From Pyronema omphalodes (Eukaryota > Ascomycota > Pezizomycetes > Pezizales > Pyronemataceae), in assembly GCA_024516155.1 (NCBI GenBank), contig JAJJXM010000060.1, positions 62,001 to 126,000 of the forward strand: 64,000 nt of DNA, written 5' to 3'. The notes beneath the pieces are model-generated. The model worked only from the letters and a program-made list of their open reading frames with translations, did not search any database and was not told the origin of the DNA. Each line of letters begins with the position of its first letter. Within the stretch, counting starts at the first letter, position 1. Position numbers and translations under genes: made by a program. Shown piece after piece: positions 10,133 to 20,286 of this stretch.

Positions 10133-13100
10133 TTAAACACCGCGGAACTGTTAAGTAATTTGTTAGCTTTCATGTTTTCTTTTTGGTATATATAAGTTAA
10201 GAAAAGTAAAATGCTTTCGCATCTACATCTCTGTCGGATGCGGGTACTTACCAATCTAATAACCAAAAACCAAGTACAACCCAGGAACCTAAACGCCGAC
10301 AATGCCGCGACAGTCCATAACACAACCGCCAGATAAATCTTACTCCTCTCACTTTCAATAACCTGACCATTTCCCTTAACCAAACGATCGAGACCTGCAG
10401 AATTAAGAACTCCGGCCGCTAATGCAAAATTCGTAAACATCCAAGCCAACACAACCCCAGATCTAACACCAGCATAATAATCCTTCTGTTTCTGTGCTTC
10501 ATTAACTTCCTTTTTCTCTACGACTGCTTTGGTTGCTAAAACTGCCATCTCGGCTTCGTATTGAGAATCTAAGTCTTTGTCGTCACTAGGAACGTTGACG
10601 GTTGTTTTACCGCTTGCGTCGGTTTTGATGGCTCCGTCTTTGATGGGAGGGGGAACATCGGGTCCTTTGGTTCCCCAGGAAATGTCGTGTGTGTTGCAGA
10701 ATGCGTAGATGTTGAGAACGTTGATGTAAGAAGGCGACATAAGAAGGTACTGGACAAAGCTGGTGAACATATGCCAGGGTTCAAAGAACATGAAGGAGGC
10801 CACAAAGTATAGTAGATAAGTACTACACAAGGATACAATCAAGTCTCTGAAGATTTGGTTCGAGAAGACGCCGGAGACGGTTAGGTAACCTGCGTTTAGG
10901 GCGAGTTCCTTTTGAATGGATTTAACGGAGATGAAGACAGCGGCGAAGAGAAGGTATAACATGATGATGGCCCAGAAGATTACGATGGATAAGTAAAGCT
11001 TCCTAGAACCAGTGGGGGTGTTTCCGAGGGACATGACGAAACAGGTTACCAGGACACCGAGGTAGATCCATTCGAATACGACAGATAATATCTGACCGGG
11101 GGCGAAGTTCAGCTCGGGGTTTGCCAAAGCAACGGTAAGGATACGGAAGACGAGGAAGAAGTTTCCGATAGCGAACCAGGAGAAGATCATGGAGATAGTC
11201 TGGTAAAGGAATTCGACGTGAAGCATCATTTTCCTCATGAAACTGTGATCAGAACGCCAGATATCGTAACAATGGACAAGAGCATAGACTGCTGCGAAGA
11301 AGGATCCGTTTAACCAACGACGACGCTGCATGATGAGTTCCGCAATTTCGTCGGGGACGTCGGTTTCCGCGTAGGAGGATTTGACGTATTGTAATACCCA
11401 GTGGGATTTTCGTTTGGTGACTAGTTCGAAACATAAAATACGATCCTCCGCAAGATACATGTTGGCGGTGAAGATTCCGGCGTCGGCTCCGTGCATTTTT
11501 TCTCCCTTGAAATACTTTTCTAGAGGGCCTTCGCCTTTTGCGTCGTTTTGGAGAGCCATGTAGCGGTAGGCAGAAAATGCTCCTGGGAGCACAGAAATGA
11601 AACCGAAAACACTCTCAAGGGGTTTATCGAGAATATTTGACATCTACCAAAATTAGAATCTCCATAAAATTCCTTTGGAAAGAATTTCTCACCTTGTATT
11701 CGAAATTCTGGGTTGCAACCAGGGGGTTCAAAAGCAATTTTCCTCCCGTTCCAGTCATGGCTTTAATTTCACCACAGGCACCGGCACATTGAGGGTTAAC
11801 CTCGAAAGCTTTCCAGAGGTGGTAAATACTTGCACCTCCGGGTTTAGTTCCAGCATCAATCAAGACACAGACATTCGGTTCTAATATCGGTCCAAAGGCT
11901 TGGAAAAACCAACGGTGGGAGTTGATTTTCTTTTGATTGTGCTCCTTCAAGCAGAAAAGCATTTGAACAGGACACTGTTTCGCCGGATCAGTACCCATTG
12001 GACTGAGCTTTACTACGTCATTTTTGACTTCGATTGCAACTTGCGTTGTGTACTGTAGATGGTATTAGCGAGTCTGAACTGCATAATCGCACACCCTGCC
12101 ATCCCAGGAAATCCAGATTCACAAACCTCGTAGATATGCGCCGTAACGTCTTTTTCGTTAACCTTGGTCTTTGCAATACCCTCTTGGTAACAACCCATTC
12201 CCGCAAGCACCGATCTCGTCCTTGGATTAATCTTTCCTCTACCATCGGAAACCACACAAACGACAACCTTTTTCCAGGCCTCATTTCCCCACATCTTTGA
12301 CCTGCTTCTTGAGCAAAGAAACGCGATATTCTTGAAAACACCGGCCATAGTCCTAGCAAACAAAATCTCATCCTCATTATACATCGTAACGACAATGAAC
12401 AACTCCGTATGTCTCGCTCTCTGGAATAACTTTTGTCTCAACGTAAAACCCTCATTCATGAAATCCTTAGGATCACATGTAGCCGCGGAATATCTCATAT
12501 GCGTAAACTCTCTCTCCTTCTTTTCAGGAAGCATCTGAAGAAGCTTCTGGGGTACTGGACAATCAAGGACCAAGTTGCCCCTGAAAAGCTCAACCTTCTT
12601 GACAGTCTTCCATCTTCTAACTCCTCCCATTTGGCTAGGAGCCGGTGTGCCAGCTCCATGCACTGGGGAAATTGTAGGCTGTGGTATGTAGCTATCGGGA
12701 CCCATCATAGGTTGTGGAGAAGGCGTGGGTGCAACTGATATAGTATCCTGCAACATTGGTCTCTGATCATCATCATAACCCCCATCGTAGCGATTATGGT
12801 GGTCGAAAGGGTTCGCAGCGTATTGATCGTTCGGGGTATCGTCATATCCTAAATCGCTAGGGTGGTGTTGGTGGTGTCCAGAGTACATGTACTGATCGTG
12901 GCCAGGAGTGCGCATGTCTGTGCGCGATGGCGGGAGCGCGGGGGCATCATGATAGCTGTGGGGAAGGTTGTCGACAGTGTACTTTTTTCACGATCAGCGG
13001 GGGGAGAGTTTCGGAGGGAGAGAAAATTATGGGTACTGACAGTCGGTTGAGCGACGAGCTGATCGCGACCGTCATCCCATCCCATATGCTGTTGTTGAGA

Positions 13101-13247
13101 TTGTTGAGGATATCCTAAACCGCCGGTGTTCTGACGCGCGGGTCGATACGGTTCTTCCATTTCGTAACCCATTGGTGAGGGTGATCTGTGTCGAGGATCT
13201 AAAGGAGGGTCGTAGGGCTGGTTGTACCGGCCGTTATGAGGAATCAT
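10133..13247 (-). CDS. Chitin synthase, class III-type
   Basis: Five exons on the minus strand: 13247-13037, 12917-12127, 12052-11693, 11643-10252 and 10147-10133, giving 922 residues. The protein polymerises UDP-GlcNAc into chitin at the plasma membrane. Visible family blocks are [47 protein letters not shown] (520-522 EDR) and the catalytic QRRRW (about 560-564), followed by a multi-helix membrane region. The join at 12127/12052 restores the class III sequence IYEYTTQ, and the last 15-nt exon restores the C-terminus FRGV. The disordered N-terminus is rich in H, Q, D and Y. The first intron is the weakest call: the donor at 13036 is clear, but the acceptor at 12918 (reading N-M-R-T-P) was chosen for frame and lacks a good branch point. 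The class assignment rests on overall block similarity. Confidence 0.92.
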
Positions 13248-15192
13248 TTTTAAAGATGCGATGCTGGTCGTGTATCTATACTCTGTATTTTCGGATCCTT
13301 GAGGAGGCGGTTGCTGTTGTTTCAGGTGCGGATACTGTTGTAAGGATGATATGGTAAGATTAGCTGTTTAGAAAGGACCCAGAAAAAGGGATTCCAAACC
13401 AAAACTCTCTATCCTCGTCTGGGGATGAAATCCCTGGGCGTGTTTCTAGTGCTTCGGGTGCCAATATCGACAGGTATTTCTGCTGTTTAGAGTTTGGCGG
13501 GGGAGGGGGAGGGCGAGTGAAGCTGCTGGTGGGTTTATTTCAAGGGTATGTACAGCTACTTCGGAATGTTTTAAGGACACACCGCGTAACAGCCACGAGG
13601 GATTAGACAGGGCCAACCAGCTGAGCCAACCACGATTGAATTATGCCGCACAAACAGCCAGCCTTGGGACGACGCGCGTTTTGGGGGAAGAGGGGCAGAG
13701 GCGCGCAGTTCGCAGTTCGCAGTTCGCAGCTCTCAAGTCGATCGAGTGAGAAATAGAAATCCCACAACGACGAAGCTGAAATATCTCGCAGCAACACGAT
13801 AAAACGAATAGAAATCCCCAGGTAGACAGGCACCCACTTGCATAGAAATGAGGCGCAGGGAGGGGGGACTGACGTATCAGAACTGCGCAAAAAAAATCGT
13901 CTGAGATCATCTGGACGATCTTTTTCGGTAGCTGACATCGGCGGTTTTGGTTTCTGCGAACAGCAACGCTGCTGTGCCTAGCAAGATGATATCATCCTGC
14001 TCGAGTAAAAATGCCGAGATTCGGTCTGCTCCGTGTATGTATATGGGTAGCAAAAGCAAAGAGAAAAAGCGGATCTATAACGATTTTCAAATAATCAGTA
14101 ATCACCAGAACATATAATTCATCTCGTAGAGCCATCGTTTCAGATCTGTCGGTGACGCGCGTGAAAAGACTGTAACGGTGGTGACATTCGTGACATACAT
14201 GGAGTCAGTGCACACTCCACTTCACAAGCATAAGCACCCTCATCATGCCGCTAATCGAAGTGTAACGCTTATCAAAGTTATCTACACATGATCTAATCCT
14301 ACAGTAGCCTCGAGGCCGGTCTTTCTTACGTCAGCAAAGCTGCTGAGCAGTCTGTAAATATCGAGGCTAATCCAATCCACGCGTCTATCAAGCAAAAGCC
14401 ATACCGTTGCCACTTTAAATACGTAACGTCTATGAAGATATCCACCATAACCTTAACGTTGCATGAGTATTCCATTTATGATATCTATAAATGAAATAAA
14501 ATATATAAAAATAAGATATACATACAGACATACTTCTACAACCGCCCCGCACTGCCCCACTTCTAAGATTTCCGCCTACCGGATTCATGCTTAGCCACTC
14601 TCTCCGGAGCAGCGCCACATCGGTTTCCGGCTCGGCACTGACTATGGTAGTAAAACGACACGTATCCCCTGTTCCGAAGCTCTGTGCTCTGTGCAGTGTG
14701 CACCGATCCGTGCCGAAAACAGTGCCCCTGAAGAATAGCTAGAGTCTGGAGTCTGGAAAAGCCCGAAAACATCCGATAAAGTGTACAGTAGTGTAGTGCA
14801 TATGATGTAGATCCATAGTGACGTATTCGCATTCGCTTCATATATGTATGTAATGAAGATCAGGGTCCATATTGTATTGTAGTCTATGATCAAAATGAAG
14901 GGGTTCATCGCTTGACTTTCTTGACTTGCTTGATATGTTTTCTGAAGCTTTGACCATTACCTCTTTAAACTATCCCCTCTATCTTATAATGAAACACTCG
15001 CTAATCCTTTTTTATTCACGTGCACCATGGCTCATTTATTCACTCACTTGATCTCAAAATCTCCTCCAGTAAACTCGGAGAAACTCCTGATGAATATTTC
15101 ATAGTAAACAACATAATATACCTCTGAGATTTTCTTTACTAAGACGTCCCCATCGGATGGTATCGGATGATATCACATCTCTACTCTTCAGC
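13248..15192. other. Spacer upstream of chitin synthase
   Basis: No supported gene. The first few hundred bases are presumably the promoter and 5' leader of the chitin synthase. A small CAGTTCG tandem repeat lies at 13704-13729. Frames at 13603-13938 and 14430-14908 do not look like known proteins. Confidence 0.55.
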
Positions 15193-15207
15193 ACTACACT
15201 CTCTCTT
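15193..15207. repeat. Target-site duplication, left copy
   Basis: The 15-mer ACTACACTCTCTCTT occurs here and again exactly at 16987-17001, directly after the AATC tail of the retroelement. The bases outside each copy differ, so it is a perfect 15-bp duplication. Confidence 0.85.
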
Positions 15208-15421
15208 ATTCTAAAACCGACCTCCATCCTCCACCTTTCTTACTGGACGACCCTACGTTCTGCAGAAAGAGCACCGAAATCACCGATTTTTCCATTGGAT
15301 TCGGACTCTCAGCACTCGGCTGCGTACCTCTGTGAAGTTCCAGAGAGATTCACGTAGATTTCGTCGATTTCTATCGTGAAACCAGAGTTACCCTTCCTCT
15401 TGGCGTTCCTGACCAAGCGAA

Positions 15422-16672
15422 ATGCCACGGAAACACCGCTCGAATAACGCCGCACGACTGAAACAGTCAGGCAACGCCTTTCACGCACTTGGAGACCTTC
15501 CTCTCGATGAGACCAATCCTACTCTTGATGGAAGCAACAATGGAGATGACGATGATGAATTGTCACTCTTGCAGGTTCTTCGGGCAACGAATGCGACCCT
15601 GGCAAAAACAGCTTTCCTATGGGGTGACACGACAAAAGAAATGGTGAATTATATCCATAGAACCTCGGAGACAACAAAAGAAATCCGTGATACAATTGTC
15701 CGGATGGATGAATGTACCAATGCACACCTCGAGCACTTCAACAATATGTTAGAAGGTACCCTGAAGCAGATGGAGGCAGTGTTGTCTGAGAACACTATAC
15801 TGCGCCAGGCGAATGAGGCCTCCAGAGCAGAAACGGCAGCCCTCAAAGTTGCCGTGGACGCCCTCACACAGAAATTCGACGAGCACACAGCAAAGTCAGC
15901 CCCTCCCTCCCCGGAGATCATGGCCCCCTCTGCCTCAATGGAGGAGATGACAACGCAACTGTCCATCGTACACAATGATATCCAAGATGTCTTGGATGCT
16001 GTTCTCAACCCGATCACTAAGAGAAAGCGACGCTCCGGCCATCAAGACATCGAACCAACATCTGACACAACCCAACGACTAATGACCCATAAACAACGAC
16101 GCAATGCATCACCAGAGCATAGCTTGATGCACTCGATACATGCAACCACCACTGCCCAGGACAAACTTGATGCTTTAAAGATCAAGTATCCCCCATGTTC
16201 ACCTGCCATAACCCCAACCGAAACATTACCCAACTCTCTTCCTCAAGTATCTCCTCAGGTCACACCTCTACCGGACGTCCCTAGCACTGCCCCTGCCGAA
16301 GGCGAAGGTTGGAAGATAGTGGAAGGCAAGACAATGCGGAGGAAGAAGAGAAGTGAACAGACAAGCAACCAGAAGGCAGCTCCAAATAACGACAATACCC
16401 CAACAACAAAGACTGGTAGGAGGGGAAAGAGCACCTACCAACCCAAACCAACGACTACTCCCACAAAGAAAACCTGGGCAGAGGTTGTCAAAAGTGGAGG
16501 AATTAATGTCCAGATTGTCTTAGGCAATGACCACCTTCAACTAATCACACCGACGACAAGAGCCCGAAGAGAGAGGCAAGGAGGGGCAGCGCGAAGGCTC
16601 AAAAAGAAGGCCCGAGCAGGCGGAGGGACGGAGGAGGAGAGAAGGGGAAGAAGTAGCCCGGCAGTAGTATAA
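15422..16672 (+). CDS. LINE ORF1-like (Gag-like) protein
   Basis: An intact, intronless 416-codon frame. The N-terminus is disordered and acidic. Residues about 70-165 form a predicted coiled coil, the usual multimerisation module of ORF1 proteins. The C-terminal half is strongly basic (runs of R and K), with GWKIVEGK and TWAEVVKSG, motifs of a kind seen in fungal LINE ORF1 proteins. No CCHC knuckles are visible. Expected role, by analogy, is RNA binding in the retroelement particle. It could also be an unrelated hypothetical protein, but the flanking duplication and AATC tail argue for a transposon gene. Confidence 0.7.
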   Translation: MPRKHRSNNAARLKQSGNAFHALGDLPLDETNPTLDGSNNGDDDDELSLLQVLRATNATLAKTAFLWGDTTKEMVNYIHRTSETTKEIRDTIVRMDECTNAHLEHFNNMLEGTLKQMEAVLSENTILRQANEASRAETAALKVAVDALTQKFDEHTAKSAPPSPEIMAPSASMEEMTTQLSIVHNDIQDVLDAVLNPITKRKRRSGHQDIEPTSDTTQRLMTHKQRRNASPEHSLMHSIHATTTAQDKLDALKIKYPPCSPAITPTETLPNSLPQVSPQVTPLPDVPSTAPAEGEGWKIVEGKTMRRKKRSEQTSNQKAAPNNDNTPTTKTGRRGKSTYQPKPTTTPTKKTWAEVVKSGGINVQIVLGNDHLQLITPTTRARRERQGGAARRLKKKARAGGGTEEERRGRSSPAVV

Positions 16673-16963
16673 GGCCCAAGAAAAGAAAAAAGAAAAAAAA
16701 AAAAAAAAAAAAAGGATTTAGATGTGGAGGGAAGGGAAGAGGAATGAGGTGAATGACTAGGCGGAATAATAATTGAGCGTACAGGGCTCTAGACTATATT
16801 GACGCGAAAGAAAATCAGCATGGAGAACACCAGGGTGCTGTGGCCCCAAACAATGAAGAATGCTCTGGGGCTTTTCCCAGTAGGCCTCCGGGATTACAGA
16901 CCGGGGCCTAAAGATGTATATAAACACAGACCACGTCATAACCTTACGGTTGGGAACGTTTAA

Positions 16964-16986
16964 GAATCAATCAATCAATCAATCAA
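16964..16986 (+). repeat. AATC tail of the retroelement
   Basis: About five and a half AATC units end exactly where the right target-site duplication begins, as expected for a LINE 3' terminus. Confidence 0.8.
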
Positions 16987-17001
16987 ACTACACTCTCTCT
17001 T
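16987..17001. repeat. Target-site duplication, right copy
   Basis: A perfect match to 15193-15207, immediately downstream of the AATC tail. Confidence 0.85.
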
Positions 17002-18886
17002 CAAACCCCATATCCACCTAGCTAACCCTCTTGCTATTATTACCAAAAAATATATCCTCCAACATTTACTCCTTGAAGTTACAGCTACATGTAACTATCT
17101 ACCTTCCCTTCTCTTCCCTTCCCCTCCTATCCATTTTTATCTTTCATTTTTATCCTTTATCCCCTCAATCATGACAGATCACTAACTACATAACTCACCA
17201 CTATTCAAGCACAAGCTACTTCGGGGAAAATAAATCCATAACCTCTGGTACTGCGAAGTTTCTATAAATTATAATCTATCTATCTATCTATCTCTAATCA
17301 TAATCAGTAATCATGATCATCATAATCAGTAGGTATTTGTTTCATGTTATGTTATAAATGTTGTGTTGTGTTGTGTTGTGTTGTGTTATGTTATGTTATG
17401 TTATTTTATTTCATTTCATTTTATTTTCTGCATCGAATTCATCGACAATCGACAATCGACCGTCGGTATTATGATATGTATAATATATCGCATCGTGACA
17501 TGCATGACGTACATGACATCCTGGGGATTAACTTTGAAGACGAGAGCACGTGAAATTTGAAGACGAAAGCACGTGGACTGTGTCTTGGTATATATTGATA
17601 TATTGATATAAATTAAATAACGGAATAGGATTACCTAATATATACAACATATATGTACCCAATCCTCATATTTATTTCTGCACCTGAAGTCCTGAATAAA
17701 TCTAGACGATACATTGTCAGTTTAGAAAAACTTAATCATTGTTACAATATATATTCACTATCCGACATCTAACATCCAATATCCAATATCCATCATTTCA
17801 AAAAAAAAAAAAAAAAAAAAGTCTTCGTTTATCAACTCTTCGGGATATTATTCATGTACATATTCCCTCCCTACACGAAAAAAAAAGAAAATCAATCAAT
17901 CCAAGCATACAAGATTCCAAGCATACAATCATTCCATCCACATAGAAAACCCCGTCTATGGCTTCCATTAGTAGTAAGTGCAGCTTCTTTCGTGACCTCG
18001 GGACCCGGGTTGATAACCATTAACCATTAACCATTAACCATTAAGTATCAAGCACGATATATGTACATGATGATGTTATACACCCCCAGATCCATAACTT
18101 CACAGATTATCACTAAATAAATATTGAGGTTGAAGTTGAAAGTTTATATCACCCCCCCCCCCCCCCCCACCTCCCCTTTTTTTGATTACTTCTTTTATAT
18201 ATTACGCTATCCTACATCTAATAATAAACACACGCAAACTTACTTATTATAAGCTATCTATCAATCCACGACTGAACATTATTTTTTCTTATCTATTTCC
18301 TTTCCTTTCCTTTTCTCTTTTATTTTTTTTTTTTTTAACTTCCCCTTCCCAGTCTCGCTGTGAGATATATCATATCATATCATATCAAGCCCATCATTTA
18401 ATTTCAATTTCAATCTCGACTTCTAGAAACCTTCCCAAAATCAAAGTTATGACATAATACATATTCTACAATATGAATACATTTCGAAGCTCAAGCTGTT
18501 TGTTACCTTAGATTAGAGTCTCATTGGGATTTACCCTAAGGCCTAAGGTGCATATCATTTCTTGCGTCATGTGGGCTTGTTGTCGCCCTTCTTCTTGTAG
18601 GTTTTGATTTCTTGTGGGTTTTATTTTCTTGTAGGTTTTATTTTCTTGTTGTTACATTTGCACTGTGCAGCCCTGATTGCTCTTTTCTACTGACGCTACT
18701 CGGAAATTTGGAGCATTGTACATTGACTGTGCTTTTATCCCAGCTGAACCACAACTGACTACCAGTCATATATTCTCATCTTCTTCTCATCCCACATCTT
18801 CTCATCCCTCATCTACTACCCCATTCTTTCCACTATCTCTCTGTTCAAACCACATACCATCCACCGAGTATTTTTATTTCTTTCCT

Positions 18887-19060
<174 letters not shown>

Positions 19061-19221
19061 TTTTGGCTCTCAAAGATTTCCTCAACTTCTCGAATTTCCT
19101 TATCCCGAACCTTATTCTTCGTTCTTCGGCCTGTTTATTTGGTACGTGCGTTGTAATCTGATTATGGCATTGCATTGAAGGTGGGTTGTGTTGGTATATG
19201 GTTGTTCGGGAAATGGTATGC

Positions 19222-19345
19222 GAGTATGGTGAGTATGGTGAGTATGGTGAGTATGGTGAGTATGGTGAGTATGGTGAGTATGGTGAGTATGGTGAGTATG
19301 ATGAGTATGGTGAGTATGGTGAGTATGGTGAGTATGGTGAGTATG
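19222..19345. repeat. (GAGTATGGT)n minisatellite, about 14 units
   Basis: A 9-bp unit repeated about fourteen times with one variant unit (GAGTATGAT near 19296). There are no spacers, so it is a minisatellite and not a CRISPR-like array. Confidence 0.95.
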
Positions 19346-19453
19346 ATTCCGCTATGTAGGGTATGATTCTGCTGGAGGGTGGGTATGGTATGAGTTTATT
19401 AAGTTTTGGTTGAATGGGTTCAAACACTTGGTATGAGAGTTCCTACAGTGTAA

Positions 19454-19860
19454 CTAATGGGTATTTTGTTGTAGTATTGATGCCCAAGACTTAGACTTGT
19501 TCGCTTGCTTTGACTTCCAGGTACATACAGAATACCAGTGTACTGTAGGGAATTTCAGAGATACCAGTAGCCATGATATGTGGCTGGATAATCCATCATC
19601 CACACCCAAACGCTCGTTTAACTCTCTAGCCACGACGACAAAGATTTTCGACTTCAGTGTAACTGCCTTGGAATAATGGAATGTAGATGGCATTCCGAGT
19701 GAGTGGACAGGATGGCGATAGACATCAACAGGCGGTACAGTTTCAAGGCCACACGCAAGCATCACGATATGAACTAAGGTTTGAGAAGAATCTTCTTTTA
19801 TTATAGAACTAAACAAGATCACTGGCAAAGAGTTGTCAAGTTGGTATTGAGGCTGTGAAT
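19454..19860 (-). other. Possible downstream exon, uncertain coding status
   Basis: The minus strand is open from about 19879 to 19454 with unbiased-looking composition, including QPQYQLDNSLPVILFSS and VARELNERLGVDDG, but without a recognised domain and with no ATG at its start. A splice acceptor CTTACAG at 19861 precedes it, with branch point GCTAAC about 20 nt upstream. It may be the last non-coding exon of the HAS1-like transcript, after the intron that carries the second snoRNA, or a separate small gene. Undecided. Confidence 0.3.
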
Positions 19861-19937
19861 CTGTAAGAATCTTTATCAATGTTAGCTATAGTTCAAAGCA
19901 ACAATGATGTTTAATATAAAAGGTAATAGGAGTATAT

Positions 19938-20033
19938 AAAATCAGAGGTGGCTTGCGCCATTGGTTTCGATTTCATGACACGCGGGGTCTTAAGCCGCAA
20001 TCAACAACACGGACCATAGTTTCTCATCATTAG
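19938..20033 (-). ncRNA. snR18: C/D box snoRNA, U18-like, copy 2
   Basis: The block 19940-20030 matches the intronic copy at 20559-20649 at all but one of 91 positions (A/C at 19979), while the flanks differ completely. Box C (ATGATGA) and box D (CTGA) are intact, and the guide GGTCCGTGTT lies upstream of a D'-like TTGA. It lies between a donor at 20094 (AAG/GTTAGT) and an acceptor at 19861, with box D about 80 nt from the acceptor, a normal spacing for intronic snoRNAs. This intron would be downstream of the HAS1-like stop codon. Confidence 0.72.
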
Positions 20034-20286
20034 AAGGGAGGTGAGGGGGTAGGTGTGGGTATAAAACATAAACAGATATAAAGAAAAGACTAACCTTATA
20101 ATAATCCTTGAAATGCAGTGTTTCAAAAACACTCACAAATCACCACATATCATCCAACAACTCAAGATCCAATGATCATAAACTTTTTCATTATCTCTAA
20201 ATAACCGGGACCCAAAACGCCGTGTATGAAAGTCAAAACCAAAACCTTTTAGCTGCTGCAGGTATCTTATAAAACAAAATCTCCAT

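Larger units (their letters stand above)
15208..16986 (+). mobile_element. Non-LTR retroelement carrying ORF1 only (half-LINE)
   Basis: A 1779-bp unit bounded by a perfect 15-bp target-site duplication. It has a 214-bp 5' leader, one open reading frame (15422-16672), an A-rich stretch (16681-16713), a 270-bp 3' region and a 3' tail of about 5.5 AATC units (16964-16986). Short-repeat tails and target-site duplications are hallmarks of LINE-type target-primed integration. No reverse transcriptase or endonuclease frame is present, so if mobile it must use an autonomous LINE's ORF2 product. The intact frame and perfect duplication suggest a fairly recent insertion. The alternative is a domesticated or ORF2-deleted copy; distinguishing these needs other copies. 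Confidence 0.78.

Noticed and set aside
19222..19345. Tandem repeats resembling a CRISPR array
   Set aside because: Nine-base units with no spacers in a eukaryotic genome; a minisatellite.
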